Assembly: GCF_023634805.2 (NCBI RefSeq)
Contig: NZ_CP106881.1
Span: forward strand, 1,705,501-1,769,500
DNA length: 64,000 nucleotides
Origin: Comamonas endophytica
GTDB lineage: Bacteria > Pseudomonadota > Gammaproteobacteria > Burkholderiales > Burkholderiaceae_C
Direction of reading: 5' to 3'
Shown here: piece after piece, positions 10,042 to 18,398 of the stretch
How the letters are laid out: each line of letters begins with the position of its first letter
How positions within the stretch are numbered: the stretch's first letter is position 1
The notes under the pieces: generated by a model
Databases searched by the model: none
What the model was told of the DNA's origin: nothing
The model's input: only the letters and a program-made list of their open reading frames with translations
Position numbers and translations under genes: made by a program

Positions 10042-10183
10042 GTTCCGCCCACATCCGGGACCCTTGTGGCGGCACACAGTGCATTCATTGCCCGCCGATG
10101 CCCGGCAGGCTGACTGCCCTCGTGATGGCGCCTGGCCGCATGCACCTGCGGCCAGCCATTCATCACCAACCCAGGAGGAATCG

Positions 10184-10612
10184 ATGAACGCCACAAAAAC
10201 CACCCCACTCGCCGGCTGCAGGATGCTTGCCCTGGCTTCGATCGTCGGCGCCGCGATGGCGCTGTCCGCCTGCGACCGCAACGAGACGCCCAATTGGAAA
10301 ACGGAAGCTCCCCAGACGGGTACCCAACAGTCGCCATCGCCTGACGCCGGCACCGGCACCGGCACCAATGCCACAGGCTCCGACACCACGGACGGCGGAA
10401 AATTCATCAACGGCCCGACCACCGGGTCGGGCGTCGAAACCGGGCCCGTCCCCATCCCGGGCACGACCGGCGCGGGCACGGGCGGCACCGGCACGGCCGG
10501 CACGGACGCGGGCACCTCGCCGGGTTCGGCCAACAGCACGCCGGCCGGCGACGGCACCTCGCCGGGGTCGGGCGGCATGCCCGGCAGCGGCACCGGCAAT
10601 ACGGCCCGCTGA
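10184..10612 (+). CDS. Small Gly/Thr-rich putative lipoprotein
   Basis: 142 residues. A signal sequence ends in the lipobox LSAC with the acylated Cys at position 30. The mature part is low-complexity: runs of GTGTG, TTGSG, GTTGAGTGGTGTAGT and PGSG with almost no hydrophobic core, so it is probably disordered. AGGAGGAATCG just before the ATG is a near-perfect ribosome site. No family is recognised. It may be a cell-envelope or stress lipoprotein; the 68-residue gene downstream could share its transcript. Ser/Thr/Gly codons dominate and give a strongly repetitive DNA sequence. Confidence 0.7.
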   Translation: MNATKTTPLAGCRMLALASIVGAAMALSACDRNETPNWKTEAPQTGTQQSPSPDAGTGTGTNATGSDTTDGGKFINGPTTGSGVETGPVPIPGTTGAGTGGTGTAGTDAGTSPGSANSTPAGDGTSPGSGGMPGSGTGNTAR

Positions 10613-10708
10613 CGCGCCGCAGGCGCGCCTGGCAGCAGCGCGCCTCGCGCCCGCGGCGGGCCTGAGGCGCGGCAGTGATCGGCCACCGATTCGACAACAG
10701 GAGTCGCT

Positions 10709-10915
10709 GTGCAAACAACCAACAAAGACGTGATGCAGGAATCGGCGCGGGTGGTGGACGAGAAATCCGACATCCCCGATGGCCCGAACGTGGGGCCCAG
10801 CCCGCAAGAGCATCTGGCGGCAAAGGGTATCGTGAAGCCGCCTGCCGAGCCAGCGGAGTTGCCGGGCGGCGCGGACAAAGGCTCCGAAGCCGGCGCTGCG
10901 GCCACGCGCAGCTAG
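10709..10915 (+). CDS. Small hydrophilic hypothetical protein
   Basis: 68 residues starting at GTG, preceded by AACAGGAG at good distance. The product is acidic and polar (VVDEKSDIPDGPNVGPSPQEHLAAKG), with no membrane span or cysteine, and probably disordered. Its stop overlaps the 3' end of the convergent RidA-like gene by four bases. I do not recognise the family. The good ribosome site and the lack of a better frame support it as real, but the evidence is thin. Confidence 0.5.
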   Translation: MQTTNKDVMQESARVVDEKSDIPDGPNVGPSPQEHLAAKGIVKPPAEPAELPGGADKGSEAGAAATRS

Positions 10916-11313
10916 TCAGCAGCCACCGGCAGCCTGGCAGTCACCTTGATCTCGAACTGGAAACCATAAAGCCAGGTCACGCCCACCCCTGTCAGCGTCG
11001 GGTAGGGCGCTTCGCCCCAGAATTCCGGCACGATGCGCCAGATGGTCTCGAAGTGGGCTTCGGGATCCACCACGAAAACCGTGACATCGATCACGTCCTC
11101 GAAAGTGCAGCCGGCAGCTTCCAGCACCGCATTCAGGTTGGCAAATGCGCGCCGCACCTGGGCCTCGAGCTCCGGCTCGGGTGAGCCGTCCTCGCGGCTG
11201 CCGACCTGGCCGGAGACAAACAACAGGCCATTGGCGCGCACCGCCGGCGAATAGCGGTTGCGTTCATACAGCGCCTGGCGGCCCGCGGGGAAAACGACAT
11301 CGCGTTGCGTCAT
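10912..11313 (-). CDS. RidA/YjgF-family protein lacking the catalytic arginine
   Basis: 133 residues with the RidA trimer fold: YSPAVRANGLLFVSGQVG, then VRRAFANLNAVLEAAGCTFEDVIDVTVFV. True RidA deaminases (imine/enamine hydrolysis) have an Arg in a PxRxxVGV-type segment and a VEIE motif. Here the segment is PYPTLTGVGV with Pro at the Arg place, and the end is FEIKVTA with Lys for the second Glu. It therefore belongs to a Rid subfamily with a different, unknown reaction. It lies divergent from a LysR regulator at 11436, which probably controls it. Confidence 0.85.
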   Translation of the reverse strand: MTQRDVVFPAGRQALYERNRYSPAVRANGLLFVSGQVGSREDGSPEPELEAQVRRAFANLNAVLEAAGCTFEDVIDVTVFVVDPEAHFETIWRIVPEFWGEAPYPTLTGVGVTWLYGFQFEIKVTARLPVAAD

Positions 11314-11435
11314 GGGTTTCTTTCTTCAATGGAGAGGAAACCGACTTTAGGCACCTCGCAGGCTTCGATAAACCAGCAAGCCTGTCCAACACTGTTCGTA
11401 GAATCCAAACAATCTTCATTGGATCCGGAGTTCGG

Positions 11436-12362
11436 ATGGACCGTTTCGACGCCATGCAGGCCTTTGCCCGGGTGGTGGAAACCGGCAGCTTCACCAAGGC
11501 CGCGATGACGCTGCACATGAGCAAGACCAGCGTCACGCAGCTGGTGCAGCAGCTCGAAGCGCGGCTGCGCGTGCGCCTGCTGCATCGCACGACACGCAGG
11601 GTCAACGTGACCGCCGACGGCGCGGCCTATTACGAGCGCGTGGTGCGCGTGCTGGCCGATGTGGACGATGCCGAGACCAGCCTGTCGGGCGCGGCCGTTT
11701 CCCCGCGCGGCCGGCTGCGCGTGGACGTGCCCAGCCCCTTTGCGCGGCTGATCCTGGTGCCGGCATTGCGCGACTTCCATGCGCGCTATCCCGATATCCA
11801 GCTCGATCTGGGCGTCAGCGACCGCATGGTGGACATCATCGGCGAGAACGTCGACTGCGTGGTGCGCGGCGGGCAGCTCACCGACCAGTCGCTGATGCAC
11901 CGGCATATAGGCGACCTGCAGCTGGGTGTCTACGCCGCGCCGGAATACCTGGCGCTGGCCGGCAAGCCGCTGCATCCGCATGAACTGCAGGACACGCATC
12001 ACCGCATCGTCGGCTTCCACTGGGCCCGCCACGGCAGGGCCGCGTCCTATGCCATGCACTGCGCGGGCGAGAGCATCGAAGTGCGTGGGCGCCACGCGCT
12101 CTCGGTCGATGACGGCAACGCCTATCTGGCCGCCGGGCTGGCGGGCCTGGGCGTGCTGTGGCTACCCGAATACATGGCTGCAGCGCACCGGCAAAGCGGC
12201 GAGCTGGTGGCGCTGTTCGAGGACTGGCAGCTGGAGCCGATGCCGCTCTATCTGGCCTTCCCGCCGCATCGGCATGTGAGCGCCAAACTGCGCGTGTTCA
12301 TGGACTGGGTGGCGGCGCTGATGGACGGGCTCGCACCCGTGGCGCGGCATGCCGGCAGGTAG
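11436..12362 (+). CDS. LysR-family transcriptional regulator (1)
   Basis: 308 residues. The N-terminal winged helix-turn-helix runs from MDRFDAMQAFARVVETGSFTKAA to LVQQLEARLRVRLLHRTTRRVNVT. An effector-binding domain of two alpha/beta lobes follows (RGRLRVDVPSPFARLILVPAL; YPDIQLDLGVSDRMVDIIGENVDCVVRGG). The sequence is of the common betaproteobacterial CrgA/DsdC-like subgroup. It is divergent from the RidA-like gene with a 122-base gap, so that gene is the likely target. The start at 11436 gives the canonical MDRFDAM opening. Confidence 0.9.
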   Translation: MDRFDAMQAFARVVETGSFTKAAMTLHMSKTSVTQLVQQLEARLRVRLLHRTTRRVNVTADGAAYYERVVRVLADVDDAETSLSGAAVSPRGRLRVDVPSPFARLILVPALRDFHARYPDIQLDLGVSDRMVDIIGENVDCVVRGGQLTDQSLMHRHIGDLQLGVYAAPEYLALAGKPLHPHELQDTHHRIVGFHWARHGRAASYAMHCAGESIEVRGRHALSVDDGNAYLAAGLAGLGVLWLPEYMAAAHRQSGELVALFEDWQLEPMPLYLAFPPHRHVSAKLRVFMDWVAALMDGLAPVARHAGR

Positions 12363-12477
12363 CTGGGCCCCTTGCCGCCCTGCCCCGGGCAAGGTCATGG
12401 GATCCTGAGGCCGCATCTGCCCGCGTGGCAAACTGTTTCGCGCCCGGAACAGCCCCGCCCCCTTGCGTGTCACTCCC

Positions 12478-14013
12478 ATGAGCCTTGCCCTCGTTCAAAG
12501 CCGCGCCCTGCTCGGGCTGCATGCGCCGCAGGTCACGGTGGAGGTGCATCTGGCCAATGGCCTGCCCTGCTTCACGCTGGTGGGCTTGGCCGATGTCGAA
12601 GTCAAGGAAGCGCGCGAGCGCGTGCGCAGCGCGCTGATCAATGCCGGGCTCGAATTTCCCGGCAACAAGCGCATCACCGTCAATCTCGCGCCTGCCGACC
12701 TGCCCAAGGATTCGGGGCGCTTCGATCTCCCCATTGCCATCGGCATCCTGGCCGCCAGCGGCCAGATCGACGCGCAGCGGCTTGCCGGCTGGGAGTTCGC
12801 GGGCGAACTGTCGCTGTCGGGCGAGCTGCGGCCGGTGCGCGGCGCGCTGGCCACCAGCCTGGCGCTGCACCAGCAGCGCGAGCAGGTGCTGCAGGTGCTG
12901 CCGCCGGGCAGCGCCGAGGAGGCGGCCTGGGTGCCCGAGGCGCAGGTGTTCTGCGCGCGCCATCTGCTGGACGTGGTGCAGGCCTTTGTGCCGCGCCACG
13001 CGGACGACGAGGATGCGGCATCCGCCGGCTGGCAGCGCATGCCTTGCCAGCCGCGCGAGACCCATGCAGGCAATGCCGAGATGGCCGAGGTCAAGGGCCA
13101 GGCGCAGGCCAAGCGCGCGCTGGAGATCGCGGCGGCGGGCGCGCACAGCCTGCTGCTGATCGGCCCGCCGGGCGCGGGCAAGTCGATGCTGGCCCAGCGC
13201 TTTGCCGACCTGCTGCCGCCGATGTCGGTCGACGAGGCGCTGCAGACCGCGGCGCTAGCCAGCCTCAGCGGGCGCTTCGATGCGCGGCGCTGGGCGCAGC
13301 GGCCCACGGCCAGCCCGCACCACACGGCCAGCGCCGTGGCGCTGGTCGGCGGCGGCTCGCCGCCGCGCCCGGGCGAGATCTCGCTGGCGCACCACGGGGT
13401 GCTGTTCCTCGATGAATTCCCCGAGTTCAGCCGCGCCGCGCTGGAAGCCCTGCGCGAGCCGCTGGAGACCGGCCGCATCAGCATCGCGCGCGCCGCGCAG
13501 CGCGCCGAGTTTCCCGCGCGCTTCCAGCTGGTGGCGGCGATGAACCCCTGCCCCTGCGGCTTCTGGGGCTCGGCGCTGCGGCGCTGCCGCTGCACGCCCG
13601 ACCAGGTGGCGCGCTACCAGGGCAAGCTCAGCGGCCCGCTGCTCGACCGCATCGACCTGCATGTCGAAGTGCCGGCGCTGCCCGCGGCGCAGCTGCTGGC
13701 GGCGGCGCCCGCCGAAACCACGGCGCAGATCCGCGCGCGCGTGGCAAAGGCCCATGCCGCGGCGCTGCGGCGCCAGGGCGCGCCCAACCAGCAGCTGCAG
13801 GGCCGCGCCATCGACCAGCACCTGCGGCTGGCATCCGCGGCCAGCGATTTCGTGCAGGCCGCCGCCGCGCGCCTGGGCTGGTCGGGGCGCAGCCTGCACC
13901 GCGTGCTCAAGGTGGCGCGCACGATTGCCGATCTGGCGGACAGCGCCGGCATCGAGACGCCGCATGTGGCGGAGGCGGTGCAGTACCGGCGGGCGCTGCT
14001 GCAGGCGCAGTAG
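12478..14013 (+). CDS. comM: YifB/ComM-family Mg-chelatase-like AAA+ ATPase
   Basis: 511 residues. The N-terminal domain (SRALLGLHAPQVTVEVHLANGLPCFTLVGLAD) is followed by an AAA+ module: Walker A GPPGAGKS near residue 225 and Walker B VLFLDEFPEF near 305. A small Cys-rich turn (NPCPCGFWG) and the C-terminal Mg-chelatase-type domain follow. ComM is a hexameric helicase that promotes branch migration during natural transformation in Vibrio and Acinetobacter; many non-competent bacteria also have it. It stands alone here, preceded by LysR and followed by the SDR operon promoter region. The ATG at 12478 is preferred over the GTG five codons upstream. Confidence 0.92.
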   Translation: MSLALVQSRALLGLHAPQVTVEVHLANGLPCFTLVGLADVEVKEARERVRSALINAGLEFPGNKRITVNLAPADLPKDSGRFDLPIAIGILAASGQIDAQRLAGWEFAGELSLSGELRPVRGALATSLALHQQREQVLQVLPPGSAEEAAWVPEAQVFCARHLLDVVQAFVPRHADDEDAASAGWQRMPCQPRETHAGNAEMAEVKGQAQAKRALEIAAAGAHSLLLIGPPGAGKSMLAQRFADLLPPMSVDEALQTAALASLSGRFDARRWAQRPTASPHHTASAVALVGGGSPPRPGEISLAHHGVLFLDEFPEFSRAALEALREPLETGRISIARAAQRAEFPARFQLVAAMNPCPCGFWGSALRRCRCTPDQVARYQGKLSGPLLDRIDLHVEVPALPAAQLLAAAPAETTAQIRARVAKAHAAALRRQGAPNQQLQGRAIDQHLRLASAASDFVQAAAARLGWSGRSLHRVLKVARTIADLADSAGIETPHVAEAVQYRRALLQAQ

Positions 14014-14162
14014 CAGCCTTGCTGGCGCATGCCCGGAACCGGCACCGCCTCGAACCGGCATTCGCACCAACTGCTGGATACGCCACGCGGCTGCGCTCAC
14101 ATCACCCTATCCAAGGCATCGCACTCTCCGGCAACAGAGGCGCCGGGATAGCGTTGATACCG

Positions 14163-14192
14163 TTGACAGTCCATTTGCTTGAAGTCTATAAA
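14163..14192 (+). promoter_or_regulatory. Sigma-70 promoter of the SDR-Bug-CoA transferase operon
   Basis: TTGACA at 14163-14168 matches the -35 consensus perfectly, and TATAAA at 14187-14192 follows after 18 bases as -10. The start codon is at 14219. The palindromic operator at 14183-14201 covers the -10, as expected for a repressor site. Confidence 0.7.
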
Positions 14193-14201
14193 GTACAGAA
14201 T
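14183..14201. promoter_or_regulatory. Candidate GntR operator, site 1
   Basis: On the minus strand it reads ATTCTGTACTTTATAGACT, differing from the perfect palindrome at 19207-19225 at 3 of 19 positions. It overlaps the -10 of the SDR operon promoter. I infer binding by the GntR/FCD protein encoded at 18399, because all three copies lie in promoter regions of this cluster. Confidence 0.65.
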
Positions 14202-14218
14202 ACAAGATAGGAGACAAG

Positions 14219-14980
14219 ATGGAACGTTTTGCACGCGAGGTGGTGATTGTGACTGGCGCGGGGCGGGGCATCGGCCTGGCCATCGCGCAGCGTTTCATGG
14301 ACGAGGGCGCCTATGTGGCCATCGCGGACAACCAGGCCGAGGTACTGGAGCAGGCCCAGAACACCCTGGGCCACCGGGAGCGCCTGCTCGCCATGGTGTG
14401 CGACGTGTCCAGCGCGCAGGATGCGCAACGGCTGGCGCAGCAGACGCTGCAACGCTTCGGGCCCGTCGGCGTGCTGGTCAACAACGCCGGCATCTCGCCC
14501 AAGCATGCGGGCGTCAAGGCGCCCATCGCCGAAATGGACGAGGCCGAATGGCGCCAGGTGCTGGACATCAATCTCACAGGCGCGTTCCTGTGCTCGCAGG
14601 CCTGCCTGGAACAGATGAAGGGGCGCGGATTCGGGCGCATCGTCAACATCGCCTCGCAGGCCGGGCGCACGCGCACCGACATTGCCGGCGCGCATTACGC
14701 CGCCTCCAAGGCCGGCATGATGGGCCTGACCCGGGTGCTGGCCACCGAGCATGGCCGCGACGGCATCACCGCCAACGCCATCGCGCCGGGCCGCATCGAG
14801 AGCGCCATGGCGGCTGCCGCCGGCGCCGCGGTCAACGCCGCCTATCTGGAACGCATTCCCGTCGGCCGGCTCGGCACGCCGCAGGACATCGCCGCTGCCG
14901 CCGCCTTCCTGGCCAGCCGGGAAGCCGGCTTCATCAGCGGCGCCACGCTCGACGTCAACGGCGGCACCTTCATGATCTAA
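14219..14980 (+). CDS. SDR-family NAD(P)-dependent oxidoreductase
   Basis: 253-residue classical short-chain dehydrogenase. The cofactor motif TGAGRGIG is at residues 12-19, NNAG near 93, and the catalytic Ser-Tyr-Lys set is visible in NIASQAG and HYAASKAGMMG. The Asp in VAIADNQAE, after the second beta strand, favours NAD. The C-terminal GATLDVNGGTFMI is typical of 3-oxoacyl-ACP-reductase-like SDRs that act on many alcohols. It is the first gene after the operator-covered promoter and heads the Bug-CoA transferase-MDR run. ATAGGAG precedes the ATG. The substrate is unknown; a hydroxy intermediate of the cluster's pathway is likely. Confidence 0.9.
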   Translation: MERFAREVVIVTGAGRGIGLAIAQRFMDEGAYVAIADNQAEVLEQAQNTLGHRERLLAMVCDVSSAQDAQRLAQQTLQRFGPVGVLVNNAGISPKHAGVKAPIAEMDEAEWRQVLDINLTGAFLCSQACLEQMKGRGFGRIVNIASQAGRTRTDIAGAHYAASKAGMMGLTRVLATEHGRDGITANAIAPGRIESAMAAAAGAAVNAAYLERIPVGRLGTPQDIAAAAAFLASREAGFISGATLDVNGGTFMI

Positions 14981-15040
14981 CCACCGCGCATTCACCACCA
15001 CGAGGGCTGCCAAAGCCCCGCATCCACCGGAGACAAAGCC

Positions 15041-16003
15041 ATGAACAGGATCCTTCAAGTGTTGGCCGCGGCCACCCTGGCCGCCAGCGCGATGAGCTTG
15101 CCGCTAGCGGCCGGCGCGACCTATCCCGAGCGCGAGATCAAGCTGGGCGTCGGCTACGGGGCCGGTGGCGTGGGCGACGTCTCGGCGCGCCTGCTGGCCA
15201 AATCCATGGAAAAGGAGCTGAAGCACCCCATCATCGTTCTCAACCGGCCCGGCGCCCAGGCGACCCTGAACCCGGCGCAGCTGGCGCGGCTCGAGCCCGA
15301 CGGCTACAACGTCGGCGTGCTGACCTTCGCGCCCATGGCCATCGTGCCGCACATGCTGCCGGTGACCTATACCGCCAAGGACTTCATCTTCGCCGGCGCC
15401 TTCGGCCGTTTCCAGTACGGCCTGGCCGTGCGCGCCGACTCGCCCTACAAGACGGTCAAGGACCTGGTGGAAGCAGCCAAAGTCAAGCCGATCTTCTTCG
15501 GCGCACCGGGCGCGCCCAACAACATCGCCCTGTACGAGCTGGGCCGCAAGAGCGGCGCGCGCTTCGAGCAGGTGCTGTACAAGTCGGGCAACGACACCGT
15601 GCTGTCGCTGATCGCCGGGCAGACGGAGGTCATCATCCAGACCCCGTCGGAGATCATGCCGCACGTGCAGTCGGGCAAGCTGCGGCTGCTGGCCTCGGTG
15701 AGCCCCGCGCGCTGGCCCGACCGGCCCGACATGCCCACCGTGAAGGAAAGCGGCTATGACGTGGAGATCGAGTCCTGGATGGGCCTGGCGGTGCCCAAGG
15801 GCACGCCCGCACCCATCGTCGAGCGGCTGCAGGGCGCGATGATGACGGCCATGAAGGACAAGGACGTGCTGGACGGGTTCAAGCGCATGGGGCTCGATGC
15901 CGTCACCATGACCGGCCCCGAATACGCGCGCATGATCGACGAGGGCTACGTCGCCATGGGCAAGGCCCTCAAGGAAGCCGGGCTGACCGGCAAGCAGCCA
16001 TGA
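15041..16003 (+). CDS. Bug-family tripartite tricarboxylate transporter receptor (3)
   Basis: 320-residue periplasmic receptor. The signal peptide is MNRILQVLAAATLAASAMSLPLAAGA. The mature opening YPEREIKLGVGYGAGGVGDVSARLLA departs from the usual IVPF-GGGTD form, and NRPGAQATLNPAQLARLEPDGYN replaces the usual GAGG-N loop, so this is a divergent branch. It still shows LYKSGNDTVLSLIAGQTEVIIQTPSEI and a family-type end. CCGGAGACAAAGCC precedes the ATG. Its last bases overlap the CoA-transferase start (ATGA). No TctA/B is present nearby. Confidence 0.9.
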   Translation: MNRILQVLAAATLAASAMSLPLAAGATYPEREIKLGVGYGAGGVGDVSARLLAKSMEKELKHPIIVLNRPGAQATLNPAQLARLEPDGYNVGVLTFAPMAIVPHMLPVTYTAKDFIFAGAFGRFQYGLAVRADSPYKTVKDLVEAAKVKPIFFGAPGAPNNIALYELGRKSGARFEQVLYKSGNDTVLSLIAGQTEVIIQTPSEIMPHVQSGKLRLLASVSPARWPDRPDMPTVKESGYDVEIESWMGLAVPKGTPAPIVERLQGAMMTAMKDKDVLDGFKRMGLDAVTMTGPEYARMIDEGYVAMGKALKEAGLTGKQP

Positions 16004-17286
16004 GCGCGGCCATGGGCGCCCTGAGCGGCATCCGGGTGCTGGACCTGAGCCGGGTGCTGGCCGGCCCCTGGGTCGCGCAGATGCTGGCCGACTTCGGCGC
16101 CGACGTGATCAAGGTCGAGCGCGCGGGGGTGGGCGACGAATCGCGCACCCAGGGCAGCCGGCCGGCGCAGCGCGCGGGCCACAACACCGAGGACAGCTCG
16201 GGCTTCAGCGCCGTCAACCGCGGCAAGCGCTCCATCGAGCTGGACCTGTCCCTGCCCTCGGGCCAGGAGGTGGCGCGGCGCCTGGCCGCCGAATGCGACA
16301 TCCTGATCGAGAACTTCAAGACCGGCGACCTGCAGCGCTACGGGCTCGACTACGCCACGCTCGGCCGCATCAACCCGCGCCTGGTCTACTGCTCGATCAC
16401 CGGCTTCGGCCAGACCGGGCCGTACCGCCAGCTGCCGGGCTACGACCTGATCTTCCAGGCCATGAGCGGCCTGATGAGCGCCACGGGCGGGCCGCACGAC
16501 GCCCCGGGCGGCGGGCCGCAGCGCGTGGGCTACCCGATCTCCGACGCCACGGCCGGCCTGTACGCCACCATCGGCATCCTGGCCGCGCTGCGCTGGCGCG
16601 ACACGCCCGGGGGCAGCGGGCAGCACATCGATCTGGCGCTGCTCGATGCGCAGATCGCCGCCATGACGCTGGTGCCCACCAATTACCTGATCGCGGGCCA
16701 GCTGCCGCAGCGCGTGGGCATCGCCTCGCAGATGAGCTGCCCCTACCAGGCCTTCGACTGCGCCGACGGGCAGCTGGTGGTGGCCGTCAACAATGCCAAG
16801 CAGTTCACTGCCATGTGCCGCGTGCTGGGCCTGGAGCATCTGGCGCAGGAGCCGCTCTACGCCAGCAATGCGCTGCGCGTGGCGAACCGCGCCAGCCTGA
16901 TTCCGCCGCTGGCCGAGGCCATGGCGCGGATGCCGGTGGCCGAGTGCCGTGCGCGCCTGTCCGACGCCGGCGTGCCCTGCGGCCCGCTCAACGATATCGG
17001 CCAGGTCTTCGAGGACGAACAGGTACGGCACCGCGGCCTGCGCCAGCAGGTGGCGCATCCGGTCAAGGGCATCACGCCGATCGTGGCGAATCCGCTCAAG
17101 TTCTCGGCCTCGCCCGTGGCCTACCGGCGCGCGCCGCCGCAGCTGGGCGAACATACCGCCGAGGTGCTGCGCGAGCTGCTGGGCATGGATGAAGCCGAAC
17201 TCTCCGACCTGCGCGCCGCCGGCGGCGTGGGCAGCTCCGACCTGGCGCGCCAGAGCGCCGGCGATACGATGAAAGTGACTTCATGA
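16000..17286 (+). CDS. CaiB/BaiF family (class III) CoA-transferase
   Basis: 428 residues. This family moves CoA between carboxylic acids through an Asp acyl-anhydride. The N-terminal signature LSGIRVLDLSRVLAGPWVAQMLADFGADVIKVE is complete. The likely nucleophile is the Asp in YPISDATAGLYATIGILAAL near residue 180. NRGKRSIELDLSLPSGQEVARRL and LRQQVAHPVKGI are also typical. It starts on the ATGA overlap with the Bug gene and its stop overlaps the next gene in the same way, so all three are translationally coupled. It probably turns the imported acid into its CoA ester. Confidence 0.92.
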   Translation: MSAAMGALSGIRVLDLSRVLAGPWVAQMLADFGADVIKVERAGVGDESRTQGSRPAQRAGHNTEDSSGFSAVNRGKRSIELDLSLPSGQEVARRLAAECDILIENFKTGDLQRYGLDYATLGRINPRLVYCSITGFGQTGPYRQLPGYDLIFQAMSGLMSATGGPHDAPGGGPQRVGYPISDATAGLYATIGILAALRWRDTPGGSGQHIDLALLDAQIAAMTLVPTNYLIAGQLPQRVGIASQMSCPYQAFDCADGQLVVAVNNAKQFTAMCRVLGLEHLAQEPLYASNALRVANRASLIPPLAEAMARMPVAECRARLSDAGVPCGPLNDIGQVFEDEQVRHRGLRQQVAHPVKGITPIVANPLKFSASPVAYRRAPPQLGEHTAEVLRELLGMDEAELSDLRAAGGVGSSDLARQSAGDTMKVTS

Positions 17287-18263
17287 AAGCCATGCTCTGC
17301 CGCCGATACGGCCCGCCGGACAGCCTGCAACTCGAGGACGTGCCCAGCCTGCAGCCCGGGCCGCAGCAGGTGGTGATCGGCGTTGCCGCCGCGGGCGTCA
17401 ATTTCCCCGACACGCTGATCATCCAGGGCAAGTACCAGTACAAGCCCGAGATGCCTTTTTCTCCGGGCGGCGAGGTGGCCGGCACCATCCTGCGCGTGGG
17501 CAGCGAGGTCACCGGGCTGCAGCCAGGGGACCGCGTGCTGGCGCCGCTGGGCTGGGGCGGCTATGCCGAGGAGGCGCTGGCCGAGGCCTGGCGCGTGCTG
17601 CCCATTCCCGGGGAGATGGACTTCGACACGGCGTCGGCCTTTGCGCTGACCTATGGCACCTCGCACCATGCGCTGAAGGACCGCGCCCGGCTGCGGCCCG
17701 GCGAGACCCTGCTGGTGCTGGGCGCCGCCGGGGGCGTGGGGCTGGCGGCGATCGAGATCGGCAAGGCCATGGGGGCGCGCGTGATTGCCGCTGCCTCCAG
17801 CGACGAAAAGCTGGCGCTGTGTGCCGAACACGGCGCCGACGCGCTGATCCACTATGGCCGCGACGACCTGCGCGCCCGGATCAAGGAAATCGTTGGCGAC
17901 CGGGGCGTGGATGTGGTCTATGACCCGGTGGGCGGCAAGCTCAGCGAGCCGGCGCTGCGCAGCATCGCGTGGAACGGACGCTTCCTGGTGGTCGGATTCG
18001 CGGCTGGCGATATACCATCCATCGCGCTCAACCTGCCGCTGCTCAAGGGCTGCGCCATCCTCGGCGTGTTCTGGGGGGCGTTCGCACGCAAGCAGCCCGA
18101 GGACAACGCGGCCAACATGCGCGAGCTTTTCCAGTGGTTCCGCGAGGGGCGGGTGCGGCCGTATATCTGCGCGCGATTCCCGCTGGAGCAGGCGGCGCAG
18201 GCGATGGAGCTGGTGGCTGGCCGCGGGGCAAGGGGGAAGGTGGTGATTACGGTGGGATCTTGA
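17283..18263 (+). CDS. NADPH:quinone oxidoreductase-like MDR protein (zinc-free)
   Basis: 326-residue medium-chain reductase/dehydrogenase without zinc ligands. The opening MKAMLCRRYGPPDSLQLEDVP, then AGVNFPDTLIIQGKYQ and PGGEVAG, match the QOR2-like group. The nucleotide-binding motif LGAAGGVGLAAIEIGKAMGA lies near residue 150. Members reduce enones, quinones or enoyl-CoA double bonds with NADPH. In this operon, after a CoA-transferase, reduction of an enoyl-CoA or enone intermediate is plausible. It starts inside the CoA-transferase stop (ATGA) and ends the operon; a REP-like repeat follows. Confidence 0.85.
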   Translation: MKAMLCRRYGPPDSLQLEDVPSLQPGPQQVVIGVAAAGVNFPDTLIIQGKYQYKPEMPFSPGGEVAGTILRVGSEVTGLQPGDRVLAPLGWGGYAEEALAEAWRVLPIPGEMDFDTASAFALTYGTSHHALKDRARLRPGETLLVLGAAGGVGLAAIEIGKAMGARVIAAASSDEKLALCAEHGADALIHYGRDDLRARIKEIVGDRGVDVVYDPVGGKLSEPALRSIAWNGRFLVVGFAAGDIPSIALNLPLLKGCAILGVFWGAFARKQPEDNAANMRELFQWFREGRVRPYICARFPLEQAAQAMELVAGRGARGKVVITVGS

Positions 18264-18277
18264 GGACAGGCCATTCA

Positions 18278-18396
18278 TCCTTCGATCCTTCGACAAGCTC
18301 AGGATCAGGACGAACGGTTTTTTACCGCTCGCCCTGCGCTTGCCTCGGCGGCCCCGTCGAAGGGCGTTTCAAGGCAGGGCGGTCAAGATGAAAACG
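18278..18396. repeat. REP-like intergenic repeat, copy 2 (long form)
   Basis: Runs from TTCGACAAGCTCAGGA through CGAACGG, GCCTCGGCGGCCCCGTCGAA and GGGCGTTTCAAGGCAGGGCG to GGTCAAGATGAAAACGC. Its whole length, about 115 bases, is the inverted counterpart of copy 3 at 22905-23022. The right end reaches the last codon of the gntR gene at 18399. Confidence 0.8.
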
Positions 18397-18398
18397 CT

